64,000 nucleotides of DNA from Diphasiastrum complanatum (GCA_029204225.1 CM055103.1:7322866-7386865); one strand, 5' to 3'; positions 47,020 through 57,814 are shown, counted from the first letter of the stretch. Numbers and translations: made by a program. Notes: generated by a model not told the origin, from the sequence alone.

Positions 47020-47370
47020 CAAACGATTCGGGGCCCCGATACAATCTCAAGTCGAGCCTGGCTCGATTTGGGTGTCGTCCGGTCGAAATGGCCGTTCGAC
47101 AGGACAGAAACGCAATAAGGTGATGTGAAATGGACTAGTTTTACAAGTCTCTGTCCGACGGCCCCATTTCTTCAAACGGGATCGGTTTCGGGTTTAGGAT
47201 TTAGGGTTGCCGACAACCTCGCCAGGAACCTGTGGGACGCAGACAGGACGAGGAACGGACGGACGGCCTGTAGTGAATGAAACAGTTTTGCATGAGTAAT
47301 TAGTAAGATGTAGAAGTTCATCCGGGGGAAAACCGATCACATCATACAAGACACAGTACTGTGGGGACGC
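47020..47370 (+). repeat. Inverted repeat arm 1 (partner at 58.59-59.08 kb)
   Basis: Shares with the reverse complement of 58590-59075 several diverged blocks, including GAAATGGACT.GTTTT, GTCCGACGGCCC, GTAATTAGTAAG and GAAGTTCATCCG, in the same order. The repeat class is unknown; it may be an LTR/leader piece of one gypsy family. Confidence 0.75.
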
Positions 47371-47449
47371 ACACCACACAAGCCCATCTGAGCGCGCAAA
47401 AGTGTGGACCTATCGTATGCTTTGGGGCCAACGGCTAGCAAACAAACGA

Positions 47450-48485
47450 CGAAAAGAAGGACATCAAATACACTGTTGGGCAAGACTCTTCTGATGATGA
47501 AGAGTACAATCCTTCAGCTAGTCAGGAAGAAAGTTCGATATCTTCCATAACTGTCGAGTGCGACAGACGTACTGAAGCTGCTTGGTTACCGACGGGGATG
47601 GTGTAAGTGAAAGCCCATTAGAGCGGGTTTTTCAATCTGTACAGAGTTTAGGGTTCAATTATGTTGGCTTTATACTGTTTTATGATTCAAGTTTTGGCTT
47701 CACTGCCCGTTTCCTGAACTCGGACACCCAACGAAGCAGTATATACCAGGCAATGTTCACTACCCTTCCATCTGGACATTTGGTCAGGAAGCCTTGCAAG
47801 AAAGCAATGGTCAACAATGTCTTTCCAGTGCATGCAGACGAAAGGAGTGGTTGCGTCGCCCTTACGTACTCCTGGATTTTACCACGCCATTAATTGCTCC
47901 GTTTTCTACTCCACGTCAAACGTTTTTTGGTGGGCTTTCAGAGATAGCACCCATTGGTTTTTGACCAGTGGATCAAAAAAACCACTGGGTGCTGTCTCTG
48001 TCAGCTCACCAAAAACGTTTCACGTGGAGTCGAAAACAGAGCAATTGGTGATGTGGCAAGATTCGGGAACACGTACTGGCGTCAAAACCACTTCGACCAT
48101 CTCCATGTACTGGAAGGACATTGTTGACCATTGCTTTCTTACAAAGCGTCGTGGCCAAACATCCAGATGAAAGGGTATTGATCATTGTCTGATCTATGCT
48201 GATTTATGCTGCTTCCTTGGGTGTTTGAGTTCAGGAAATGGCTATTGAAGCCCATAAAATTTCCTTTCGAACTATGTCCTTGTTGCAAAACATACTTTAA
48301 CTGGCTTTCACCCACACCGTCCCTGTCATATACCAAACAACTTCAATACTTATGGCTCACTTCAGACTTATGGAAGAGCTGGAACTTTCTCCCTGGCTAG
48401 CTGAAGGCCTGCACTCCTCGTCATGATCAGAATCTTGCTCAACAGTATCTTTGGTATCCTCCTTCATGACATGTCAACAAATTAA
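47450..48485. repeat. Foldback element: two ~515-bp inverted arms with ~8-nt loop
   Basis: The left arm (about 47450-47964) and the right arm (about 47973-48485) are reverse complements along their whole length, with substitutions and small gaps. Examples: AGCACCCA-TTGGTTTTTGA pairs with TCAAAAAAACCACTGGGTGCT across the central CCAGTGGA; further out GAAAGCAATGGTCAACAATG, GAAAGTTC, CTTCCATAA, CTTCAGCTAG and CAAGACT/CAAGATT match. Each arm contains an S/D/E-rich coding-like stretch (right arm, minus strand: QDSDHDEECRPSASQGESS), so the arm probably captured part of a gene or element. A transcript would fold into a ~1-kb hairpin. Confidence 0.9.
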
Positions 48486-48770
48486 TCCGAAGATGCGAAG
48501 ATGACAACAAACTTATTTCAATTACACTAGACAGATTCCAAAACAAGAAAGGGCTAAAATGACCATCAAGTACCATACTTGTTCTCGAAGAAAAAATGCT
48601 GCTGTAGAAGCTGTCCAACTAACCGTAGAACCTGGTAAAACAAACTCATCACATATGTAATGCTCGCAGCCTGACGCCAAAAATCATCGTCAAATACAAT
48701 CCTCAAAAATCTCAAACAATCAGGCCTACTAGAGAAAGGTAGCTCCCTAAATGCAACACTAGTGGCCATG
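48486..48770 (-). pseudogene. hAT transposase middle fragment, left of the chromovirus
   Basis: The minus strand reads ATSVAFRELPFSSRPDCLRF, then IVFDDDFWRQAASITYVMS and FYQVLRLV, the helical region that precedes the C-terminal domain in plant hAT transposases. It continues the hAT fragment at 55154, so the chromovirus inserted within it. The frame ends at a stop at 48566 and the foldback begins soon after. Confidence 0.82.
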
Positions 48771-49128
48771 TGTAATAGATCCTAACACCACAGTAGAGCA
48801 AACACTAACTCCTCCACCCAACCTTGCCCACTCCTTGATATAGAGTAAGCCCCTCCTAGCCCAGTGTGAGGACTGGTAGCATGCTACTGCCAAGTGTCGG
48901 CCACGTGGCACTAACGTGGCCGACTGAACGTCGGGACCCAACTGGGGGCCCTATCCTGCTGACAGGGTCCCTAGGCTGTGTTAGACCCGCCATGGCTATG
49001 GACCGTGGTGGGGCACACTACTCACACTGTCTTGCCCTATTGGTCATGTACGCTGGACACGACTTTGACTGTGGTATCTGACCTATCTGTGTTCTCTAGG
49101 GTTCGGCACTGGTTACGAGCTCGTAACA
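48771..49128 (-). repeat. Chromovirus 3' LTR
   Basis: 358 bp from TGTAATAGATCC to CTCGTAACA, obeying TG...CA. Its outer terminus contains the 16-bp palindrome GTTACGAGCTCGTAAC. Confidence 0.95.
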
Positions 49129-49142
49129 CTCCCTCCCCCTTA
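49129..49142 (-). other. Chromovirus polypurine tract
   Basis: Minus-strand TTAAGGGGGAGGGAG-type purine run adjoining the 3' LTR. The integrase frame ends within it. Confidence 0.9.
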
Positions 49143-49939
49143 AGAACCGTCTTGGTCCTCTAAGACAAAGTCTGGAAAAATCTTGCGAAGGACGCTGCCT
49201 CTTTCCCAAGTGGCATTCTCAACAGGCTGATCATTCCACTTAACCAGATATTCTCGGTATAGAGTATGATGAGTCTGCGTCTCTCTACTATCAAGAATCT
49301 CCTCTGGTTCATGTGGAGGTTGTTGAGGATCCAATGGGAGAACTAGAACACTGTCCCCTACCAGATTGTCTGACCTGGCTATGGCTTTTCGTAACTGACT
49401 TACATGAAAGACTGGAAAAACCTTACTGCTGTGTGGGAGTTCTAGTTCATAGGTGACCTCGCCTAGTCTCCTACTGATGGTAAAGGGACCACAATACCTT
49501 GGAGACAACTTAGCACACACTCCTGATTTGAGGGTTTTAGAGTCAACTGGGACTCTCAAATAGACTTTCTCACCAGTGGAGAACTGCACATCCCGTTTGT
49601 GTGGATCTGCATAATGCCTGGCTCGATCCTGGGATTGTCTAATGCTACGCTTAGCATGTTCTATCATTTGGTTTAGGTCTTCTAGAAAGTTTCTAGCTGC
49701 TTCAACTTTTTCTTGTTTAAACCCTACAGCTGTGGGTGAGCGTGGCTGAAAACCGTACATCAGCATAAATGGGCTGTATCCCGTAGCTGAATGTTTGGTA
49801 CTGTTGTAAGCAAACTCTAATATCGAGAGATACTCCTCCCAATTAGTCTACTTCTTGCTGACGTATGCATGAAGCATATCCTCCAGCACTTGATTTACCC
49901 TTTCTGTTTGACCGTCCGTCTGTGGATGGTCGGTGGTAC
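49140..49939 (-). pseudogene. Chromovirus integrase C-terminal half and chromodomain
   Basis: The minus strand, from a frame break near 49,940, reads DHPQTDGQTERVNQVLEDML (with the catalytic E) and LHAYVSKK, then an in-frame TAG, then WEEYLSILEFAYN. The 208-residue frame 49766-49140 follows: SPFMLMYG-type end, GEKVYLRVP, KLSPRYCGPFTI and FPVFHVSQLRKA. The terminal chromodomain reads YREYLVKWNDQPVENATWE. The chromodomain marks the chromovirus lineage and is thought to guide insertion to heterochromatin marks. Confidence 0.93.
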
Positions 49940-50311
49940 TCATATTAAGTTTAATACTGCCCTCCAAAAATTTCCAGTAAACTTACTGTCCCGGTCGCTG
50001 ACTATGCCGGAAGGTAGACCATACAATTTAAATAGCCCGTCTACAAACAACCTCGCTAACTCTGGAGCTCTAACGGTTATTTTGGTCGGAATAAAATGAG
50101 CCATTTTGGTCAGACGGTCAACTGTGACCCATATAGCTTCATTACCCTTTTGGGTTTTAGGCAGGCCTACTATAAAATCCATGGAGATACTCTCCCATTT
50201 ACCAGCTGGTATTTCTAAGGGATGCAACAACCCTCCTGCCTTTAAACGCTCTGCTTTATTTACTTGACATTTCTGGCAACTGGTTACATACTGGTGGACG
50301 TCCTTTTTCAT
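49940..50311 (-). pseudogene. Chromovirus integrase N-terminal half
   Basis: 123 residues with the zinc-binding CQKCQ and the first two catalytic aspartates (SISMDFIVGLP and SDRDSKFTGNFW). Separated by frame changes from the RT frame upstream and the E-bearing region downstream. Confidence 0.92.
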
Positions 50312-52293
50312 ACTGGGCCAGAAAAATTGCCTACGAAGAAGCTCATAGGTGTCTTCTGTATGCCTGGGTGTCCCGTGCTAGGATTGTCATGACATTCATA
50401 TAGGACCTGCTGCCTATAGTCCTCTGAATTGGGGACACATACTCTATCTCTATAGAGCAAGTACTCATCCTGAATGGAATACTGTTTCCATTTGAATCCT
50501 TGAGTCAACTGACCCTCAACCACTAGGGTTTGGTTGGGTAATACAGGCTCAGAATCCTCAACGTCATCTGACGACGTATACTCGGACTCATCATCATCCT
50601 CAACGGAAGCTGCCGTATTCTTGGATGAACTGGCACCAGCCACGGGAACTGGTTCTGGAGTCTGTAACTGTCTGTTCTGGACTGAGTTCCAGATAATAGA
50701 GAAGAATGCATCATGCTGGCATTTCCCTCTCAAGGACTCGAGTAACTCATTACGAATCTGAGTAAAACTCAGTTCGTTTATCATAGGCATTCTGCTAAGG
50801 GCATCTGCTACTGTATTGAATTTTCCACGCCTATATCTGATAGACATGTCAAACTCTTGCATCAACTCTGCCCAACGAGCTTTTCGACCTCTAAGCTCAG
50901 GTTGATTGCAAAGGTATCTGAGACTCTCATGGTCTGTCAGGACCTCAAAGTTGGCACCATACAAATAATGCCTCCAAGTCTTAAGGGCATAGACTATAGA
51001 AAAGAGTTCCTTTTCATAGGCACTGTACCTAGTCTGAGCTGGCTCGAGTTTTTTACTCTCGAACGCAACTGGTCGTCCGCCCTGAGTTAGCACAGCACCT
51101 ACTGCAAAGTCGCTAGCATCTGTTTCGACCACAAATGGCTGATTGGGGTCGACGACTTTTAAAACTGGTGCTGTAGCTAAGGCTGTCTTGAGAGCATCAA
51201 AGCTCTCCTGCTGTGCGGACTCCCAAATGAACTCCTTTCCCTTCCCCTTAAGAAGATTTGTCATAGGAACTGCTATCTGAGCATATTCCTTGACAAATCG
51301 TCTGTAATATCCCGCCAGACCAAGAAAGATCTGAAGTTCCAAAATATTCTGAGGTCTCAGCCAACTGAGTATGGCTTTAACCTTATTTGGGTCCATCTTA
51401 ATCCCATCTGAAGAGATAATGTGACCCAAATATGCTACTTCTTCAACGAAGAATTCACACTTGGATTGTTTAGCATAAAGCTTATGCTTTCTGAGCAGTC
51501 GAAACACCTTTCTGAGGTGTTTTAGATGCTCCTTCCTCGTTTTGCTGTAAACGAGGATGTCATCTAAAAATACGACTACAAACTTACCCAAGTATGGTCT
51601 GAGGACACTGTTCATCAAGGTCATAAAGGTAGCTGGAGCATTTGTGAGCCCAAATGGCATCACCTTAAACTCATAATGACTGTGACGAGTCCTAAAAGCT
51701 GTTTTCGAGACATCTTTTGATTTTATATGGACTTGATGATATCCCGATCTGAGGTCTATTTTGCTGAAAAACTTAGCCCCGTCGAGTTGATCAAACAACT
51801 TGTCTGCCCGAGGCATAGGGTATTTATTCTTAATTGTGAATTTATTGAGGGCTCTGTAATCTACGCAAAGACGCATAGACCCCTCTTTCTTTTTAACCAA
51901 TAGGACTGGTGAGGCCCATGGTGAACTACTGGTCTGAATTTGGCCTTTCCCAAGATAGTCTGTTAACTGCCTAGTTATTTCTTCATCCTCTGTTCGGCTG
52001 ACCCGATACGGAGGTTTAGAAATAGGTGCTGTACCTGGTACTAGGTTTATTACATGATCTACCTCTCTGCTAGGTGGTAAACCATGTGGCAAATCTTCAG
52101 GAAAAACATCTTTAAATTTAGACAATAAAGTTTCTAATTTACTGATTTTCTGCTGAATAGAACTAGAAATAGAAACTTCAGGAATAAACTGAAAGTCACA
52201 TAAGAATACCTGATGGTCTTCGTCTCCGATTAGCTGACAGAGCTCTGAACTGCAGACCATAGGGCTGTTGGGAACATCATGCTCCCCATGCAA
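50308..52293 (-). pseudogene. Chromovirus reverse transcriptase-RNase H
   Basis: A long intact stretch of 661 residues. [53 protein letters not shown] (D180), [12 protein letters not shown] and the FLDDILVYS box (D244, D245). RNase [14 protein letters not shown] (D392), YEKEL (E428), TDHESL (D454), ADALSR (D497). An acidic S/D/E linker follows near residue 560, then the start of the integrase zinc region, where the frame breaks. Between 52293 and 52416 there is a stop and a frame change relative to gag. Confidence 0.95.
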
Positions 52294-52415
52294 CTGGATC
52301 TCTCGGCCTTTATGCTGAAAGCTGAGGGTGTTCTCCTGATAGTTTCTTTGGAGGGAAGGTCCTAAACTGTAGAGCCAATCTCTCCCGAGAACAATGTCTA
52401 TTCAATCCAGGTGCA

Positions 52416-53912
52416 TTATCTGAAAGTTATTTCATCTTGGTACCCCTGAATACCAAGATTTAACTTACTTACCATAGTTTCCCATATTTTTTTATCTTCA
52501 CCCTTAGCTAATGAAATGATGTACCTATGCTGACTAGGTACTTCTGGTAGTTTAAGCTTTTTAACCAGGGTGTGGTTGATGAAATTATGGGTTGCCCCAT
52601 CATCAACCATGACTCTTATTGACTGGTTACCAACTTTCCCATGCATACGTACTAGGTCATGCGGCCCAAAGCTGAAGGGTCTCGCTAGCATTGCAGAGGT
52701 CAGCTGGCAACAATGTTCATGATCTTCATGATACACTTTGATCTCGGAAGCTGCCGAGTCACTGGGGAAACATACAGTCTGAACAAGATGAACTTGTTTT
52801 TTATCTTTTTTATCTTTTTTAGTGAAAGGCCCCTTGGAACACTGTTTGACTGTGTGTCCCTTGCCCATACACACAAAGCACAAACGTTCTTGTTTGGCTT
52901 TCTCAAAATCATCTAGTTTGAAGGGCTGTATGAGTGAAGGGCGTTTCTGAGGAGCTTCACTTTTAAATTTGTCTTCTTTCTTTCTGTTTAAAAATTTCTT
53001 TTTAGATTGAAAATTTTTCTGAGAAGGCTGCTCAGAAAGTGGCTGTTGTCTCGCCTTCTTCCTACCCACTGAATCATCATAGATTTGAGCATATCTGAGA
53101 GCTTGCTCAAGTGTAGTAGGCGAGTTTCTCTGGACCTCTACTTTATATTCATCTTTGAGGCCACGGACAAATCCCCTGATTTTCTGATAGTCATCCATAT
53201 TTTTAATCTTTAAAATTGCCTCTCGATACTGCGAGATATGTTGGATGAGGGACTTGTCCATTACTGTTCTTTCCCAGGCTTCCCAGGCTCTATCAAGTTC
53301 ATTCTCTGGTAGAAATTCTCTTAGGAAAGCTTCTTCAAAAGCTTTCCATGACCGGGGAGTCTGCCCAGTCTCCTGGAGATTTAACCACCACTTATAGGCC
53401 ATAGGCCCTAAGGAAAGACTGGCCTCAATAGCTTGCAAATGGTCAGGGGTCTGTTTATGAGCATGAATGTTCTTCCATTTGCTGAGGAAGGTTTGTAGAA
53501 TATCTGCATTTCTATCCTTCTCTTCCCCATTAAAAGTAGGAGGTTTTAAGTCTTTAAAAACACTGGGGTGAGATCGTAAAGTCTCACCCGAAACTGATGG
53601 AAGTGGAGAAGGGGATAACTGAGAAGTGGAGGGAAGGCTTCCTTTCGTGGAACTCAAAATCAAGTTTTTGAGTTCAGCGAACGAGTCGTCCACACTGGAC
53701 TTGAAATTGGCTAATGCCAACTTCAGATCATCCACTTCTGTTACCAATTGGAGGAACTGCTCCTTGGTAACTAGTTCGTCGAGTTCTTCGGCGAACTGTT
53801 CCTGTTCTTCTACTTCCATGGGTTCCTTCCCTTTTCTGTAAGCCAAGGCTTCTGTTTCAAGTTCGTCGAAGCCTCTCTCCTGGGGTTGATCAGGTCCCTG
53901 AGGAGTGGTCAT
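52416..53912 (-). CDS. Chromovirus gag-protease
   Basis: 498 residues, N-terminus intact. A coiled-coil-like segment (residues 40-90) precedes the gag domain (about 120-280, with PPTFNGE and WWLNLQETGQTPRSWKAFEE). A basic linker and a CCHC knuckle follow (C345, C348, H353, C358 in CFVCMGKGHTVKQC). The protease signature VMVDDGATHNFI has D-D-G-A where D-S-G-A is usual. The frame runs off by a one-base change after EITF at 52416. Confidence 0.93.
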   Translation of the reverse strand: MTTPQGPDQPQERGFDELETEALAYRKGKEPMEVEEQEQFAEELDELVTKEQFLQLVTEVDDLKLALANFKSSVDDSFAELKNLILSSTKGSLPSTSQLSPSPLPSVSGETLRSHPSVFKDLKPPTFNGEEKDRNADILQTFLSKWKNIHAHKQTPDHLQAIEASLSLGPMAYKWWLNLQETGQTPRSWKAFEEAFLREFLPENELDRAWEAWERTVMDKSLIQHISQYREAILKIKNMDDYQKIRGFVRGLKDEYKVEVQRNSPTTLEQALRYAQIYDDSVGRKKARQQPLSEQPSQKNFQSKKKFLNRKKEDKFKSEAPQKRPSLIQPFKLDDFEKAKQERLCFVCMGKGHTVKQCSKGPFTKKDKKDKKQVHLVQTVCFPSDSAASEIKVYHEDHEHCCQLTSAMLARPFSFGPHDLVRMHGKVGNQSIRVMVDDGATHNFINHTLVKKLKLPEVPSQHRYIISLAKGEDKKIWETMVSKLNLGIQGYQDEITFR

Positions 53913-54793
53913 CTTCGAAACTGAAAGAGAGCTACCTTAACTTTTGAAGGAAAAAAGTCTAAAAGACTAATTTACAACTGTACAAGGGAAAGGAAAGATG
54001 ACTTAGCTGTTTCTGAGGACTGTACTTCCAAAGAAAGAATGAAGAGGAACCCTTTCAGCTCTTTTCCCCAAGATTTCAGACCTGCTGTCCCGAAAAATGC
54101 CAGTTTGAAGCTTCAAAACGGTGCCAAATTTCCCGGTTTTTTGAGGATAGTAGCTCGTTGGTCTGATTGCAACCCAACTGGCTCATTTACTTTTGATTTG
54201 AGACCCAAAAAGTATTTCAATTTCTGATTTTGGTGTCTCCCTACCCTCGCTGGCTGGACAGCCACCTGTCTGGCCCAATTTTCTAAAATTTAAGGCCCAA
54301 AACTTGCTTGAAACTCTGATCTGACTTCAAGTAGTAGGTCGCTGGTTTGTGGCAATCTAGTTTGATGTTCAAATTACTGAAAAATTCTCAAAAACAGTGA
54401 TGAAAAACCAATTTTTCACCTCCCTGTCCAGCGCTGGCCCTGCTAAGAAAATTTGCTTGAAAGCCCCTCAAACTTCCTTGGATTTCTCTGAAATTTCAGA
54501 GGTAGATGTCTGATCCCACAACGATGGACCTGCTCGCTGGTTTCTACTCTAAATCCTTTCTAAAATCTCCTATCAGATGTCTGAAATCTGATATAGATTG
54601 CTGCCTTTCTAGCGATTTACCTACAGAAGGAATTCTACTTCCTACAACTGTAAATTCTCAGTGAATTTCAAGGGTTTGAAGGCTGCACCTACAGCGATTC
54701 TCCTCCTCTAATCTTTTCTGAGAACATGAGAAACACTTCCTATCTTCTGATAGCTTTCTCTACTACTGCTCCTGAACTCCCTAGGATGGAGAT
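53913..54793 (-). other. Chromovirus leader
   Basis: Untranslated sequence between primer-binding site and gag start. No conserved motif recognised. Confidence 0.75.
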
Positions 54794-54806
54794 GGCTCTG
54801 ATACCA
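54794..54806 (-). other. Chromovirus primer-binding site
   Basis: Minus-strand TGGTATCAGAGCC one base inside the LTR, complementary to initiator methionine tRNA. Confidence 0.95.
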
Positions 54807-54807
54807 G

Positions 54808-55153
54808 TGTAATAGATCCTAACACCACAGTAGGGCAAACACTAACTCCTCCACCCAACCTTGCCCACTCCCTGATATAGAGTAAGCCCCTCCTAGCCCA
54901 GTGTGAGGACTGGTAGCATGCTACTGCCAAGTGTCGGCCACGTGGCACTGACGTGGCCGACTGCACGTCAGGACCCAACTGGAGGCCCTATCCTGCTGAC
55001 AGGGTCCCTAGGCTGTGTTAGACCCGCCATGGCTATGGACCGTGCTGGGGCACACTACTCACACTGTCTTGCCCTGTTGGTCATGTACGCTGGACACGAC
55101 CCTGACTGTGGTATCTGACCTATCTGTGTTCTCTAGGGTTCGGCACTGGTTAC
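54808..55153 (-). repeat. Chromovirus 5' LTR, outer 12 bp missing
   Basis: 346 bp aligned with the 3' LTR with about ten substitutions. Similarity stops at GGTTAC, exactly at the centre side of the terminal palindrome, and hAT sequence follows. Confidence 0.95.
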
Positions 55154-56573
55154 TCTGACCCTAATAAGCCTATGCATGACAACCAAGTCGAATGCAAAAG
55201 GTGTGGGAGCGGGTTTCTTCAGATCAAGTGAACTGAAGGTGCGGAATAGGGCAAGGGCACGCCTCTTCCGAGTGATAAATGTCACCACGGCAAGGGCCAT
55301 AACAGCTATCATGCGGACCCAGGGCAAGCGGCCAATATCCCCCCAGTATAAGATCAATGCTATGTGCAGCACAGGGGGTCCATACAATAGCAAGGTAACT
55401 GCAGCTATAGCCCTCTTGAAGGGCTCCATGTCAGCAATGGCAAATGGCAGGTTCAGCTCATAGATCATGTTTGCCAAAGCCTGTTGGGCCTCTGCCTCAA
55501 GATGGGACTAGAAAGTCTCCCCCATGGACTGTTGTCTATATAGGGAGGTGCGAGACGATCTACTGGAGGATGCCCTAGTGCGGTAAGCACCCCTACAAGG
55601 AGGAGGAGGTATGTCCGTGGCAGGGGGTTGCCGAGGCTGGGGGGAAAACTGGGCCTGAGGTGGCTGAGGGGGATGCTGTGGCACAGGGGGGTGTTGCGGC
55701 TGCGGGGGATGTTGGGGCTACTGAGATGGTGGTGAAGAAGCTCCAGAAGAACCAACCTCACCATGTTGTCTATCATCGCCATCCTCATCATCAGAGTCCA
55801 AATCATCCTGATGTGTGGGGAAAGTGGAAGGTATGTCCTGGGTGTCCTGTGAGAGACCATCTAGTGCCGACTTAGAGTGAAGAAATCGGAATGTCAGCAT
55901 CGGGCGAGTCATCTGAGTGACTGCAGGAGGACGTTGTGGAAATGCACCCACTGGAATAGATGCAACAGAACGAGGGGCAGGCTGTGGTGCAGTGGGCTGT
56001 GGTGGTGCGGTAGGACGTGGTGCAGTGGGCTGAGGAACGAGTGGTGGATGTGCATCAAGCTGCGGGGGAGGAGCAGGAACAGGAGACTGAGGAGGACGTG
56101 GTGGTGGTGGTGGACGAGGAGCTAGTGGATCCCGTGGGGTGGATGACACTACTGCATATACATCAGGATCTAGTGACATACAGGCATGCGTCAATCGTGC
56201 TCCGTATATGTCAATGAGCCTACAACGCTCCTGAGCAAGGGAGGGAGCCTAAGCGTTTGCCATCACCCTTGACAACACCAAGAAGATGGCCTTTTAGCCT
56301 AGTGAGAGTGCTGACAAAACAAGCATGACAAAACCTACAGGTCCATCCACGCGTCCCAAACCAAATGTCAGACCTAACGAACTTGAGATCTTGGTCTACC
56401 TCACCCCATAGCTCAGGCATATCTCCAGCAGGCATGGTGTGAGACAGTATAGGAAACAGGAAGAACGAAAGTGAAGTACGAAAGAAGTGCAAGTTATCGT
56501 TCGGTCGGAGCAAACAGGTCCTGGATAAGTGGATATGCGCTCCCACGCAATGCAATGAACCTGGGGATGCCAA
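55154..56573 (-). pseudogene. hAT transposase N-terminal part, broken
   Basis: The minus strand (56573-56220) carries a BED-type zinc finger (GWTCRFCHACFVSTLTRLKG, then HL, ending SLPC). An unusual proline-rich and acidic linker follows (56194-55718, PPPPPRPPQSPVPAPPP, then DDLDSDDEDGDD). Next comes the start of the transposase core (LANMIYELNLPFAIADMEPF, KRAI), then, after an internal deletion, a later core segment (DIGRLPWVRMI, FITRKRRALALFRTFSS). The core continues across the chromovirus at 48770. Catalytic acidic residues fall in the deleted part, so this copy is dead. Confidence 0.85.
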
Positions 56574-57066
56574 CCCTGAACCCTATCAAGCTAAACCACC
56601 AGAAAAGGCCCTCCATAATGCAAATAACCTGCTTTTTTGCTCTAAAAATTAAAGCGAAATAAAAACCCTAACCTTCTCTCTCTAGATAGGCTGGTACAGT
56701 CTTTCTCTAGACTGTCCCAATCTCTCTCTATGCTCCGAAATCCCTAGACCCTAAAATTAGACCTATTTGCATGAGAAAATGTTAAAAAACCTGATTTTTG
56801 ACCAAGAAAAACACACCTACAACTAAACCCTGATTCTCTCTCTACATAGGCCACTACAGTCTCTCTCTACCCTGCCCTATTCTCTCTCATCAATCTGAGC
56901 AGCAATGGGCCCTCTCAATCTCTACCAGAAAAAATGTGAAATGAGGACCAAAAACGAGTTGGGAGGGGTTTTGGGGGGGAAAATTATTTAATTAATTAGA
57001 TGAACCGTACCACGGTTCCTTCTACAGTTCCCAGTACCCATGGTTCTGGGAACTGTGGGTTCTATG
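56574..57066 (-). other. hAT 5' untranslated region and terminal region
   Basis: Upstream of the BED exon on the minus strand. Contains a diverged ~165-bp duplication (AACCCT...TCTCTCTCTA...TAGGC..GTACAGTC at about 56,668 and 56,828) and, at 57000-57066, repeated AACCGT/GTTCC motifs ending GAACTGTGGGTTCTATG. Similar motifs end the plus-strand hAT half at 62.1 kb. Confidence 0.6.
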
Positions 57067-57079
57067 ATTTGATGTTACC

Positions 57080-57310
57080 AAGGTTACACCCCGATTCGAA
57101 CTGGCCGATTCGAACCGATTCTTTCCGGTTCGAACCGGCAGGCCATGTTCTAATCGGAAAGCGGTTCGAACCGAAAAAAAATTCAAAACATTTTTTTTGA
57201 ATTTTTGGGGTTTTTTTTTTTTTTTTTGCCCTAAATCCAATTTGAACCGAATTCCAGTTCGAACTGGGTCCGAATGGTTCGAACCGCGGTTCGATGCAAC
57301 TATGGATGTC
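57080..57310. mobile_element. Palindromic MITE-like unit rich in GGTTCGAACC
   Basis: Multiple TTCGAA palindromes (CCGGTTCGAACCGG near 57,126; GGTTCGAACCGCGGTTCGA near 57,278) flank a centre where TCGGAAAGCGG and A/T runs (AAAAAAAATTCAAAACA against TTTTTTTTGAATTTTT) can pair. About 230 bp, non-coding. No clear target duplication. Confidence 0.6.
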
Positions 57311-57320
57311 ATAATCAGCT

Positions 57321-57574
57321 ATCATAGTTCCAAATGTCGCACCACGACATGTGTGTTGTACAGGTGCCGTGGGGCTTCAGATCCACGGCACCCACGGCAC
57401 GTGTGAAATAAAAAAACAACTAATTTTTCAATTTAAAAAAGTCCCCTTTTTAATAAGCAAAAATCCCCTTCTTTTAACCCCACTATTTCATAAAAAAAAA
57501 AGGTTAATAATAAAAAAAGGGTCGTACCACGGCACCTGCAGCCCCACGGCACGTGTGCCGTGGGCAACTATGAT
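57321..57574. mobile_element. MITE with ATCATAGTT termini
   Basis: 254 bp beginning ATCATAGTTCC and ending GGCAACTATGAT, with longer imperfect inverted repeats inside (GGTGCCGTGGGGCTTC against GCAGCCCCACGGCAC). Non-coding and A-rich in the middle. The family is unknown; the termini suggest a DNA-transposon MITE. Confidence 0.8.
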
Positions 57575-57579
57575 ATATA

Positions 57580-57814
57580 TCTATATAGTATAAAACTATT
57601 TTAGAAAGAGAATGTGTGAGGTGCTGTAAAAATTTCATGCTTTTGTCAGCAAACATGTCACGCTTTGCTTGCAAAAAATGTCACCCATTTGCAAAAGGAA
57701 AAGCTAAATAGGTTTTAAAAAAATGGTAAAAAAACAACACAGCCTCCAGTAATATATAAGTAATTTTTTTGAGTAAGTGCCCATTGCCCGTCGATGACGG
57801 GCACAAGCAACTAG
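57580..57814 (+). mobile_element. Mini-Helitron copy 1
   Basis: 235 bp starting TCTATATAGTATAAAACT after an A and ending in a GCCCGTC-GAT-GACGGGC hairpin, then eight bases, then CTAG followed by T. A 5' TC, a 3' hairpin and CTRR with A|T flanks are the definition of Helitron ends. Far too short to encode the Rep-helicase, so non-autonomous. Confidence 0.85.

Larger units (their letters stand above)
48771..55153 (-). mobile_element. Ty3/gypsy chromovirus nested in an hAT element
   Basis: A 6.4-kb minus-strand element with two LTRs (358 and 346 bp), primer-binding site, polypurine tract and the order gag, protease, RT, RNase H, integrase, chromodomain. About ten differences over 345 aligned LTR positions (near 3 percent) give moderate age. 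The coding region has several stops and frame changes. The 5' LTR has lost its last 12 bp, so no target duplication can be seen. Confidence 0.96.

Noticed and set aside
56220-56573. Whole 117-residue frame as a host zinc-finger gene
   Set aside because: The finger type, the following hAT core and the broken context show that it is transposase debris.
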